From NCBI RefSeq assembly GCF_918797505.1, contig NC_092801.1, positions 22,692,116-22,756,115 on the forward strand: a stretch of 64,000 nt of DNA, read 5' to 3'. Of this stretch, positions 1 through 10,600 are shown one piece after another. The first letter of the stretch is position 1. Each line of letters starts with the position of its first letter. Origin of the DNA: Bemisia tabaci. Its lineage: Eukaryota > Arthropoda > Insecta > Hemiptera > Aleyrodidae. The position numbers and the translations under genes are program-made. The notes beneath the pieces are model-generated. The model did no database searches. It was not told where the DNA came from and saw only the letters and a program-made list of their open reading frames with translations.

Positions 1-379
1 TGTCTACCGCTACTGATTTTCTCTGGCCCTGATTTTTCAATATGCGCCAAACCGTTTGATACACGTAAATCGAACGAAGACAATCTTCAGTTTCTACCAT
101 TAATATGAAAATGTGCAATAAATTGATAACTGTTTTCGTGAAGATAACTCGCTGGAAACACGTTATATTGCGTTGGTCCAGATTCTGAGTTTCGACGCAG
201 CGTATTTAGGTCAGGCCTTGTCCGAAAAAATTAAAAGGCGATATTGTTATCACGCCATCCCTCGCGTCGTGTCATAAGCACTCGCGAAATAATTTTCAGA
301 TGATGTGTTTCGGACATTTCATCATCGACTATCGAAGCCTAGAGTAGGTACACGGAGAGCATGGACACTGCGGGATCCA

Positions 380-520
380 TTGGATTTCATTTTGCAATAA
401 GAAACCACTGTATGTAGCTCTTTCTTAAAAACAGATATCAACACGGAGAAATCAATGGCATGTATGTTGTTTCTGAACTAGGCCAAAAATAGTGGTTCCT
501 TATTGCAAAATGTAATCCAA
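380..520. repeat. Palindromic MITE with 30-bp inverted termini
   Basis: Positions 380-409 and 491-520 are inverted copies of each other with about two mismatches, and share the core TTTTGCAATAAG. The 81-bp centre has no coding potential. The form (a short element with near-perfect inverted ends) is that of a non-autonomous DNA transposon. No clear target duplication is visible, so the superfamily is unassigned. Confidence 0.75.
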
Positions 521-612
521 TTTCTGACCGACTCGATCGGTCATTATTCCTCCTTAGGGCATGAGACTATTTAGGACCCAAAAAAATGGCAGAAGTTTCA
601 TGTAGGGTAGGT

Positions 613-1018
613 GGGGGTAAGAGTATACGCACGGGGTAAAAGTACGCACCGCACTTTTTTCGCGCGCTTTGTTTGAATTTATGATGCTACCGGGTGTTGG
701 TTGTTGGCAAAATTGAGTTTCACCTGTTGACGAAGTTTAATGCGAAGCGGGTGTGTTTTGACGGAATTATGAGGCAAATTTACTTTTCATGCGAAAAGGA
801 TCGATTTTTTTTTTTTAGTATTTGTATTGTTTGTTGTGAGTAGAATAGTTGATGGAAAAAAATCGGACAGGCACCATATCTAAGTGTTATAGTGTTGGCT
901 TTAATAGTCCGTAGTTATTTTCACACATTGGGCCCAAAGTTTTAGTTCATGTTGTTCAATGTTTACAAATGGAAATGGGGCAAGAGTACGCAGCTACAAT
1001 GGGGCAAAAGTACGCGCC
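613..1018. repeat. Four scattered copies of a GGGG(T/C)AA(A/G)AGTACGC motif
   Basis: Near-identical 16-18 base motifs occur near 613, 633, 977 and 1001, as two close pairs about 350 bp apart. The spacing suggests remnants of a repeat unit or paired protein-binding sites. No ORF of note spans them and no function is recognised. Confidence 0.4.
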
Positions 1019-1359
1019 CAAAAGTTATCACCAACCGCTCTTGCTGCCAACCTTACTACATCCAAGATAATTTTTCTCAAAAATTGCACATGATTAGCCT
1101 TAAAAATATGTAAAGAAGTCGCATTAGTGCATTTGGGTACATTTATCGTTACGATAAGCTCAGAAAACTACATTTTGAGTCATTTTGCATTACACTAATT
1201 TATGGCGTCCGCCATTTTTGGGTCCTAAGGGCTCCATTCAGCCTAAGATGGCTGAGCCAATCAGAGGTGGTAACACCAGTGGCCATACTCTCTCAATATA
1301 GTTACTCTAATGGAGGCGTGAGGGTAGTTTCAAACATTTCTATCACACCGGACCGGAGC

Positions 1360-1860
1360 GCATCGAGTCCCGACCGCGTCCGCGGCCGGAACGCGGCCCG
1401 AGCCCAGCAGCGGGCGGCCCGGCCTGGCCGCGGACCGATGCGATGCGATGGGAGTCGTTTCGTTTTTATCACGGGCGTCGTCCTCGTCGCGTCGTCGGGG
1501 AAAAAAATCGACATCGCCGTCGGCGTCGGCTGCCGCTGCCTGCAACTCGCCGCCCGCCCGCGCCGCGCCGCTGCCGCGCCAAGCCGAGCCGGACGAGACA
1601 ACAGGACGGGCTTGACGATCCGCCAGATGCTACGAGCTTCGGCACCCCCCCGCCCCCTCCCTCCCGCGTCCAGCCCCCCGCGGAGCCCCCAGCGCAGCGC
1701 CGCCGCCGCCGCGTCACCTCAACCCCCCCCCTCCCCCCGCGTTTCTGTCGCAGTCGCGGAGTTGCCGTCTCGGAGGGGGGGGGGGGGGGGGGTTCGATCG
1801 CCCCGCCGCCGGCGGCGCCGTTCGTTGTCCAGGCCGAGGCGCGTTTCGGATTAAAACGCT
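1360..1860. other. GC- and CpG-rich patch
   Basis: A sharply GC-rich, CpG-rich island in an otherwise AT-rich window, with CCG and GGC simple repeats, C-runs and a G-run of about 18 near 1777. Open frames of up to 195 codons in several frames on both strands are low-complexity Arg/Pro/Ala products of composition, not genes. It could be the promoter or first-exon region of the MADF-BESS gene downstream, or part of a degenerate mobile element. No splice or start signal decides this. Confidence 0.5.
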
Positions 1861-2226
1861 GAAACACGTGTTTTGGCGCGGCTCGAGACGTACGACGTCT
1901 ATGCTTCTCTTGCTTGACCGAACTGGGGCTTCAGATAAATTTGAGAAAATTCAGCACTTTTTTGCATGATTCTTCAGCTCAAACGCTAAAAATCAGCAAT
2001 TCTGTTCGAAGTAAATTCAGGTGCTTTCAAGAATCACGACAGAGTTTTTGAAAAAACCATCTTGAAGCACAAAAAATATTCTAATCAGTCTCTAAAGCAG
2101 CCCACACCTACCTATTTCTATGTTTAGAAACCAGCACATAGGCTGCAATTTGAGCACATCTGACTCGTCCGAGATTCCTGACTCTGCAGTAGTGTGACCC
2201 ATAAGTAAAAATAAGTCTTTCATATT

Positions 2227-2227
<1 letters not shown>

Positions 2228-2272
<45 letters not shown>
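2228..2272. repeat. Poly-T tract of 45 bases
   Basis: An uninterrupted run of 45 T. It could be the poly-A tail of a minus-strand retroposon, but no recognisable retroposon body follows. A G-run of about 19 bases lies near 2445. Assembly or read error is possible in such runs. Confidence 0.85.
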
Positions 2273-2276
<4 letters not shown>

Positions 2277-2909
2277 CCTTCGATTGAAGCCGGAACCTAC
2301 CACAATTCCGTGGTAAATATTTTTCTTCGAGTTAGGCAGACGGGAATGAAAATGCATGCACATCGGTATCCTCAAAAAATTGTAGCTCTGACTTTAACCG
2401 CAGCCTTTATGAGATCAACATATCAAGTTGAAAGGGCCTTTGTGGGGGGGGGGGGGGGGGGGGCTAGCATTTTATAAGGTTAAACTTGGTTTTTTGACCA
2501 TCCAAACGATCGCGTCTATGGCGAAGGATCGATAAACAGGGCGTTTGCACAACTCACACCTAACAATCGATTCTTTACCATACCTAGTCTCAATTGGGGA
2601 AATATCGATAATCGATCATTCACTTCTCACCACTGGACCCCTATCATGTATCATTGTATCATATCGACCGACGCTTTAGCGCACTTCAGCGCCCCTCTTA
2701 CTTATTTGGCAAGAAATGCGGGCTCTCGAGGTCTCCTCTTCCACCCTCACGTTCTGAAACGATGGTATTTTATCCACCTTGGAAAGCTCTACCGAACCCG
2801 GTCGAAAGAGCAGTCAAGAAACATGGAGCCAAAACAAATGTCACAGGATTTACAATCCATGGGGTTGCTTCATGTACCCTTCGTTCGAACGACTCTCTAA
2901 TGCATGTTT
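2273..2909. other. Gene-free stretch with one unexplained open frame
   Basis: No gene is supported. Two overlapping open frames (2646-2900 and 2654-2917) give peptides I do not recognise, with no flanking splice signals and no repeated domain pattern. They end at the hAT-type insertion, so an older open frame may have been cut by it, but nothing shows it was coding. Confidence 0.4.
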
Positions 2910-2917
2910 ATACTTAA

Positions 2918-3880
2918 CAGGGCCGGATTTACCTACTTACCGCCCATGGGCCGCCTGTATTTTGCCGCCTCCTTCTCATTCGTTTTGAAACATCAATAAA
3001 AACCATGAAGTGAACGTGCCAGCGGGGGTGGGGTGCATAAGACGTGTTTACTCGCGTTGGAAACATTTTGTGGGAAAGCCCTGTCAACACTACTAGCAAA
3101 AATTCACCGAACTTTGCGCGAACGTTAAGTTTCGCAAACATATCTCTGCGTGGACAAGGCCTTCCATTCATAAGAAATGAACGAAAAAATTATGAAAGAA
3201 CAAACATAAATGTGGTTAATGATTTTAACTTCAGCCGCCGCGCCGCGCAGACCGCACCGTGTTTGGAGCAATGCGTGAAGTAGTCCGACAGTTTTGTAGG
3301 CGCTATGAGTTTCACGCCGACGACCGCTGCTGAACGTACTGTGTTTGACGCAATGCGTGAAGTATTTACGCAGTCTTGTAGGCGCTATGCGTTTCACGGT
3401 GACCGCACTGTGTTTGGCGCAATGCGTGAAGCATTCATGCATTCTTTTAGGCGCTATCCGTTTCACGCTGACCGCAGTGACCGCACTGTGTGTGATGCAA
3501 TGCGTGAAGTATTCGTGCAGTCTTGTAGGAATGTAGGCGCTAATATAAGTTACATGCCGACCGCTGCGCCGGGGCTTCTCCTTTTCATCTCAAGTCCACG
3601 TCATTATTTCTCTCTCAGTCGCGCCGTTCCAGACAAAATTGCGTGTATGGTATCTCTATTAACTCGATTAATTAAAGGTGCTGTCTCTTGCATCACCGAA
3701 AGAGGACAAAATTAGAAAATTACTATACTCTCAGGAAATGAGAGATTTTGTTCGTAATTTTTTTTCTAAATCCGATTTTTTTTTATACCTAAATTTAAAA
3801 AAAAATTGCAAAATTCGCCGCCTCCTAAATTTGCCGCCATGGGCCACGGCCCATGTGGCCACCTCCTTAATCCAGCCCTG
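2918..3880. mobile_element. Non-autonomous hAT-type DNA transposon
   Basis: The element begins CAGGGCCGGATTTA and ends TTAATCCAGCCCTG, which are imperfect 14-bp terminal inverted repeats of hAT style (CAGGG ends). It is bounded on both sides by the same 8-bp target duplication ATACTTAA (2910-2917 and 3881-3888), the size hAT transposases create. Just inside each end lie CCGCC- and CCATGGGCC-rich subterminal repeats. It is 963 bp with no transposase frame, so it must have been moved in trans. The exact target duplication suggests fairly recent insertion. It carries the 69-82 bp tandem repeat listed separately. Confidence 0.88.
3250..3550. repeat. Four-unit minisatellite inside the hAT-type element
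   Basis: Diverged units begin at about 3250, 3332, 3401 and 3479 (periods 82, 69 and 78). Each contains CAATGCGTGAAG and most contain GTAGGCGCTAT and TTTCACG. The period differences come from small insertions around ACCGCAGTG-like segments. The repeats keep frames open on both strands (3305-3715 plus, 3125-3466 minus), which explains those ORFs without a gene. Confidence 0.85.
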
Positions 3881-3982
3881 ATACTTAAGTAGCTGTTTAT
3901 TCGTGCTTCGCACGAAATGCTACATCGTGGACTCCTTCACGAAAATTCTATGTAGCTAGGTAATTTTTCAATTACTCATAAA

Positions 3983-4101
3983 TGGACGTATTTCTGCCAA
4001 ACGGAGCTATGTCCACCAAGACATGAGCCCTGACACCCGTAAGAATATATGCATAACAGGGCTCATAATGCACATAGTTCCGTTTGGCAGAAATACGTCC
4101 A
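3983..4101. repeat. Dispersed palindromic MITE, copy 1
   Basis: The ends are inverted repeats of about 30 bp (TGGACGTATTTCTGCCAAAC at the left, its complement at the right). The core holds paired CATGAGCCCTG and CAGGGCTCAT segments, so the whole 119-bp element can fold into a hairpin. Closely related copies lie at 56806-56927 and 62313-62436, with a possible degenerate one at 42932-43019, so this is a family and not a chance palindrome. Confidence 0.85.
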
Positions 4102-4269
4102 AATAGTAATGACGAGCAAATGAAAAAACGCATCATGGAGCCTAGGAACATAAGTTGATTCGTCGCTACGTGTCTCTCATTCCATCGGTCGAGTTCGACT
4201 TCAATAACCGTGAAGGCAATATGATCGGCTTAGGAGCACGAATAGTTGCTCGCAGTGTAGCTTTGTCAC

Positions 4270-4970
4270 TCGCGCTTCACACGAAAGGAAGAGAGGCAGG
4301 AGGAAAAAAAGAGGGGGAAGAAGGAAATGAGTGAGATTGAGAAAAAGAGATTGAGGTAGAAGAAGACGAAGAGAAAAAGAGGCAGATGAAGGAAAATCAC
4401 ATAGGAAAAAACCAAAAGAATAAGGAGAGGATGGAGAATATGATTAAGAAGAGAAGATAAAAGATGGAGGAGAAGAGGATGAAGACGAAGAAGTCGGTAA
4501 AGAGAGCGTGGATGAAGGAAACTCACGAAGAAACTAAGAGAAAAAGTTGAGGAAGGTGAAAATGTTTAAGAAGAAAGGAAATAAGATAAAGGAGAAGATG
4601 ATGAAGAAGACGGAGACGAGGAAGAGGGCGGGGATGATGGAAACTCACAGACGAAGAAACTAAAAGAATAAGTTGAGGGAAATGAAAATGATTTAGAAGA
4701 AAATACAAAAAGATGAAGGAGAAGATGATGAAGGAGAAACTGGAGAAGAAGGAGAAGACGGAGAATATGATGAAGAAGAAGGAGAAGAAGTAGAAGATAA
4801 AGAGAGCGTAGATGAAGGAAAATCACAGAGTAAGAAACAAAAAGCATAACTTGAGGAAGGAGAAGAGGATGAAGAAGAGAAAGAAGTATTATGTTTTAGT
4901 CTTTTCCTTCCCCTGTTTTTCTTTTTGTTGTTTCTCTTTCTCCTCCTCTTCTTCCTTTTATCGTCATCGT
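4270..4970. repeat. Purine-rich repeat array with a pyrimidine-rich end
   Basis: About 600 bp of almost pure A/G on the + strand, followed near 4897-4965 by a C/T-rich stretch partly complementary to it. Within it a higher-order unit recurs at 4385, 4511, 4633 and 4811 (GATGAAGGAAAATCAC-like), spaced 126, 122 and 178 bp. Read from these points, three of the four units end in an acidic peptide, then a Lys-rich tail and a stop. Minus-strand ORFs here are Ser/Leu/Phe-rich composition artefacts. Confidence 0.75.
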
Positions 4971-5254
4971 CTCTCGATTCAGGTGGTAAAAACGCAGATG
5001 TCAGACGAGGGTTGGGCGACACTCGTTGTAGTGCCAAACACAGCTCTTTTCTCACTCTCCTTCAGCAAGTCGAAACTCCTTCATTTCTGTTGCATACCAC
5101 AACCACAACACGGCCATAACGAGATTAAGACCATTCTACTAGACAGGCTATCCACCCTCTTTTTCGAAGAATTTTAGGTGAATATAGGCTTTTTGTTATT
5201 GGGAAATCCTGGACCTCATCGTGGCGTTTTGATACCACAGCGAGCCCCCTCATC

Positions 5255-5405
5255 AGGAGTGGAGGTAGCGCGGCGACGCACGACGCGACGCTACCATCGC
5301 GACATGCGGCTTGAAGCGTCGCGACGCCGACGCGACCACGCAGCGTCCGACGCGAGGATGGCAAGACGTCGCGTCGCGTCATCGACGCTCCATCCATCAG
5401 CGGGT
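5255..5405. other. CGACG/GCGTC-rich patch
   Basis: A 150-bp island dense in CGACG and GCGTC motifs and CpG, with partial self-complementarity (for example GCGTCGCGACGC). Open frames cross it on both strands because stop codons are rare in such sequence. It lies 150 bp upstream of the first recognisable MADF exon but shows no MADF-like peptide. It may be part of a mobile element or a regulatory GC patch. Confidence 0.45.
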
Positions 5406-5563
5406 GCGCTCTATTTCTCACCCAAACCGGTGTCGTCTTGCGCGGTTCTTTTCTAAACCTACCACGGAAAATTCCGCGGGAAATAAATTTTTTTGTCATA
5501 CATGTATTGGTGCATTATAACTATGTACGTTAGAGGCTCATCAGATTTTCTTTATGTTCACAG

Positions 5564-7395
5564 CCGAGGAATGTAAAAAACGATGGAAAACCATAAGGGA
5601 CACATACATGCGGCACAAAAAACGGGTCGCAACTGGAGCGGCCAGAAATGTCAAAGTGCCCAAATGGGCGTTGCAAGATGCCGTGTCGTTTTTGGAGACA
5701 ATCGACTATAAACGGAAGTGAGTCATATTTTCTTACCTTATTTGTTTGAAAAAAAAAATACACCCCCCCCCCCCCCAAAAAAAATAAACCCTTGAGAAGT
5801 AAACAGGAAACTCTAGTATGCAAGTCACAGGGTTGCAATTTTTCATGAAAAAGAAAATTTTGAAATTTCATGTGAGATATGTCCGGAAATTTCAGAAATT
5901 GAAAAATATATTTCGTTGCGTTTATAGATTTTTGACTCGAACAATGAAGGAAGCTAGAAATCCGTCAAAACCTATCATTCAGAAGCATAGATATGGCCAT
6001 TGTGTGTTAGTTTGTTTACCATATTCCACAAGTACAAAGGGGTAGGTTGCATAAATCTAGCCTGTGAAAAGAATGAAATATTTCATAGCCTCTTGAAATT
6101 TTTCTGAAATATCTCACTAAAAATTCAAATATTTATTTTTCATTTCCCTTTGTGCAACCCTGCAGAAGTACCTATTAGCAAAACGGTCAGCAAGGTTTAT
6201 TAGTAAAAATTTTCATTCTTCTTCCCACAAGCTCTTTTAAAGTAGAAGAGATTACAGTAATTGACTGATAAAACATTTCCAAGAGGTGCGCATTTTTTTT
6301 CTATGAGTGTAACCAAGATTATATGCAGCATTAAAGAGGGAAAATGTTTGCAAACTCTGAAATACATGAAAAACGTTGAAAAGCATTCAATTAAAATAAA
6401 AAGATGCCCTTTTTTCAACAGCTGGATAGAAGGAAACTGCATTATTTTTAGTAGGGAATTGGGAGTATATTTTTTCTCTACTAACTGATGCTAAAGACAC
6501 TAACGCAATAGTATCGTCAGCTAACACTTTTTCATAACACTTGCAGCAGTTTTCTTGGATTTTTTATTATCATTTTCGAAGACTTTCTCCTGCTCCATGA
6601 GTTTCACAGCTTTTTCTGACATTTTTTCAACTTTTTATCAGTCCGTATTTATTTAGAGCATGGGCTTCACAAAAACTTGAAAAAATTAGTCCGAAACACA
6701 ATAAAACACCATAGTGGATTATTGCAAATAGTGTACTCCTAAATCTATTTCTCTGAAGAATTTATAAAATTCTGCGCATGAAATCAACGATTTTTTTTCT
6801 GAAGTCCATGCAGCACGAAAGAAATTCAGGTGTTAGTACCATCATAACATTATTATAAAGGGCCTAGAAACAAGTATTGGTCGGGCTCATGGAATGTAAA
6901 CTTTCTACTTTCAGACCTAAACCATCTGTTGGCACTCCTTCCGGCAGGTCGCGCATTGCCTCGGATGAAGATAACACTGCAGATGGTCAGCCTCCAACTG
7001 ACTGCACTGTGCTTGGAAATTACCTCCAGCAAGGCCTACACCGCATCTCCAACAATCAGATCCTTGCTGCACATGGCCACTTTCCAATTGACGCGCACAA
7101 TATGTCTACCACTTCACCCCAACTGAGATGCAAAATCGACAACAAGAACAATACTGACTTGCTCGTTAATCTGTCAACGCACCGTGGAGAAGAAGACCAG
7201 TCTTATTACAAACAGTCACACGAGCCTCCGGAGCATATTATTGATAGTTTTTTCCGGACTGTTGCGTCTACTGTTAAATCGTTCAATCCCAGGCTTCAAA
7301 TAGAAGCCAAAAACCAGATCTTCAAGATAGTTTCGACACTAGAAATGAAGAACATGCTTTATGATGAAGGATCGTCAATGATTCATGAAAATTGA
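5564..7395 (+). CDS. MADF-BESS domain protein, 3' part of gene (two exons)
   Basis: Exons 5564-5717 and 6915-7395 join in frame (acceptors TTCACAG and CTTTCAG, donor GTGAGT). Exon 1 encodes the second half of a MADF domain: EECKKRWKTIRDTYMRHKK, then KVPKWALQDAVSFLE, matching the family's R-W-x-x-L/I-R-x-x-Y and W-x-(F)-x-x-x-x-F-L pattern. Exon 2 encodes a polar linker, then a BESS motif near the C-terminus beginning IIDSFFRTVASTVKSF, and stops at 7393-7395. MADF domains bind DNA (Adf-1 type) and BESS motifs mediate protein contacts, so this is probably a nuclear transcription regulator; many insects have dozens of paralogues. The phase at 5564 needs an upstream exon carrying the first MADF helix and start codon. 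I did not find it in 1-5563, so it is either very short, masked by repeats or outside the window. The intron (5718-6914) has nothing recognisable. Confidence 0.8.
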
Positions 7396-7506
7396 GAAAG
7401 ATCTCACAATTGAATTTAAGAAAAAAGTGGATGATAAGTTTTTACAATTACCAGAATTTTTTTTCAGTCAGAATCAAAGTTAATCACCTCATCTCTTTTG
7501 CATTAG

Positions 7507-7582
7507 TTTCATTGAAAGTTTTGCTGCATCGTTGAAAATGTGCCTCGACAAAAACTTCCCCTCTCGGAAGCAGTTCAAGACG
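7507..7582 (+). other. Possible extra exon with a BESS-like peptide
   Basis: Acceptor-like TTGCATTAG precedes 7507 and a strong donor GTACGTAAG follows 7582. In one frame it reads FIESFAASLKMCLDKNFPSR and onward with no stop, resembling the start of a BESS motif (Phe-x-x-Ser-Phe/Leu with following helix). It lies 111 bp past the stop of the MADF-BESS gene. It could be an alternative exon, a remnant of a neighbouring paralogue, or chance. No following exon was recognised. Confidence 0.3.
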
Positions 7583-7606
7583 GTACGTAAGTTAGGCTTG
7601 CTTCAA

Positions 7607-7612
7607 AATAAA
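7607..7612 (+). terminator. Candidate polyadenylation signal, MADF-BESS gene
   Basis: AATAAA 212 bp after the stop codon and the first canonical hexamer seen downstream. The assignment is positional only; no transcript end can be seen. Confidence 0.3.
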
Positions 7613-10600
7613 TTGGAACATATTGATCTCAAATCCATGAACATTTTCTAGCTCAAACAATCTCTGTTAAGTCACCCATAAAAAGCCTGATTAAAATGAA
7701 CACGTGTCAAACATTAGTGCAGAGCATGCAAATGTGCAAGTTGTCAACCCACTTTTTTCTGTTATTCAATGACCCTTGTGATACAACTTTATCTGCTAAT
7801 CCAGTAAAGTTATTTTTGAGAACCTCCTTGTGTAAAATTCAACCGATAATATGCTTTTATTTGTTTGCTTCTCATGGAAGATTTTAGTAGCTAGAGCAGA
7901 ACCATTTAGCTTCTTTTCATCAAAAGTAAAAAATAATTTTTAGATCACCATTAGATCTGACCTTTTTTCACTTAATGTGCTAATGCCTATTTGCATCAGT
8001 GGGTACCAGGTACCCACCTGCTTATTTGGGATTATTTTTTCAAGAGATGCGCGTTTGAGACATATCTCTGTGGAAACTGCATTTGGAATTAAACCATCCA
8101 GGGAAGAAAAGAAAATTGTAAGCCCCTCCCTCTCTCAATCTCCATTCTAAGTGAATGAATTCGATAATATTTCGATACATATATTTTTTCTGAAACAGTC
8201 GAATAAGAAGACCTCTCATGTGGGTTTGTGGGATACACGCTGTGCCGTACTTATTTTTTTGGTAAAGTAAAGGAAAGAGCTGGTTTTCATATGATTGTTA
8301 GTAATGCCACCCTGACATACTATCCTCTGTGATGATTTCCAATACTTCATGTTGAATCTGCACCATGGAGGTGTTTGGAAATGCACCCTACAAACCCATA
8401 ATTCTCAATTGAGTACAAAATTTCTAACATCAAAGGCCTAGGAGAAGAATGAAACAGACAATCAAGTTTGCTTTATTTTCTGGAGGTGTAAGTTACCTTT
8501 TTTCTTTTTCACATTTCATCCCTCTAATCTTTTTGTTTATTTTAAATAAGTGAATTAATGACACTGCAACAAGTCAAGTCTCGTTCTGCCCTAGGAAAAA
8601 CTTTACTATTTGCCATTCTCTTTCTCCGACTATATACTTGGATGGATCCAAATTCCTGGTTGCAAAATTAAAGAGCTCTGTTTATTCAATGATAAGTATC
8701 CCTAAAAAGTTTGTAAAATTGGATCGCACATGCCCCAATATTAGGAAATAAGGCAAGAATTTTGCTTGCTCTATTAATCATGACAATTTTTGTTGTTTTT
8801 GGCGGAGTGTGAAGTGAACCTAAGTAACCCTTCTTACTTATGTTACCCTTAGAGTTAAATATTGGTCGTAAAAATTAGTGTCTTCTACCAACATTGTTGT
8901 GAAGTTTATCGAACTGAAGCTCTGAAGGAAAATGTAATTCTGGTTTCAATTCTTAACAGGCCATTAGACAAAGTTTGAATTTCATGTAGAAATAACTGGC
9001 ACATGTTTTCTCCTCAAAATTTACATCGTAAGTGATTCTTACAATAGAAAGTTTTGAAGTCAACTCCTGCACGAGATATTAACAAGAATTTTTTATGGAG
9101 ATCAAATGGAAGTTAGATTATACAAATGACGTCATTTGTATTCATGCCATTAAATCAGTGGTAATTGCAAACTTTCATATCTTGTTTAAAAGTTGATACT
9201 TAGACTTTCCGTTGTATAATTTGTTTTCTGCGTAAGATTTTGTAAAGAATAATTGCTACAAAATTCTTTAATCCACATCTTGTCCAGAGGCCCATTCTAA
9301 TTAAATTTTTCATGAAGTGAAAACATATGTATTTGTTTTTGATAATGAAGACTCAGCACAGTTTTAACTTCCCATAGCCATTAAAACTTGCGTGAAAGAT
9401 GCCATTTATGTATTTGATACACCTATAGTTGTAATACTTTTTGGAAGGCCTTCAAACAAGTTATTCACAATTTATTTTCGTTTGTAGAGTTTGAGTTTAA
9501 TTTGGTCAGTTTAATGTTTCCAGAATGCTCAATCACTATCCATCCTTCAAATATCATCTCATTTGAAAACGTTCTTGTATATTCTTTGCCTGATTGAATA
9601 TAATTTTAAAACCTGCTCTAAACCTGCATCATTACTGTCTTATCACCCCAGTTTGAAATATGTACAGTTTCATGAGCTGGTGGTTATGAATGTTTTGTCC
9701 GAAGTTTTTACTTGGATGTCAGCTGTGAAGTAATTTAACACTCAGGGCCCCTCTATGTTTTTCATTGTTTTTGAAGCCTTACATTTGTTTTCTTAATGTT
9801 TTTCTCCACCTGTATAAACCGTACATTATTACAATATTTGGGTCTCGTCCGAAACCAAAATTTTACTCTAAAATCCAATTCCAGCCAAGAGTTCTTGTTT
9901 TATTTTCTCTTTCTCTCGCACCACTCTAAAAGTGCTCGTTGCTCTAATGATGGTTTTGATATTATTATGTAGAAAACACTTTTGTTATTTATTTTTTAGT
10001 TTAAATTCCTTTCATTCCACAGCCATATTGAAAATTAAAATTCTTGATTTTTTTTTACAAAATATATTTTTAATTACATACCTAGAGGAACTCTATTTTT
10101 TCTTGTAAATATTAATTAAGTTTCGTTTATAGTTTTGTGAAAAATACAGCTTTCTTTATTTCTTCAATGAATTCTTTTAATTTCTTTTAAATTCTGTGAA
10201 ACTTTCAGAAAGATCTTAAGTCAGGAATAAATGTAATGATCATGAGTAAAAAAAGCATCAATATCCTCCCTTGCAAGAGGCCATCTATGAATTATATCAG
10301 GTTTCTTTTCTGAATTTTGACCCCCTACCCCTTCTCGCAGGCAACTGTAAGGCTACTCCAGATCTCTGTTAAAAATTATGTCTGGGTGAGCTACCCCAAT
10401 TTTGGAAAAAAATGAAGAAAAAGGAGATAAAGCAGTGGCATAAATCCACATTATTAAATACCTACATGAACAATCTTCTCTATTGAAAAGCCAAAGTGTA
10501 ATCAACTTCTAAAAGGGAAGAACAACAAAGGTCACGATTTAATAGTTGCATGAAAACCTCTAAAGTGTAGAGGGCAAAGAAGTGTAGTTTTAATCGATTT

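Noticed and set aside
1267..1867. Overlapping ORFs of up to 195 codons on both strands
   Set aside because: They lie in a GC-rich, CCG-repeat patch where stop codons are rare. The translations are low-complexity Arg/Pro/Ala/Ser in several frames at once, with no domain.
3125..3715. ORFs of 113 (minus) and 136 (plus) codons
   Set aside because: Both are kept open by the tandem repeat inside the hAT-type element; the peptides simply repeat the DNA unit.
4266..5055. Minus-strand Leu/Ser/Phe-rich ORFs resembling membrane proteins
   Set aside because: They are the complement of a purine-rich repeat, so the hydrophobic look is compositional.
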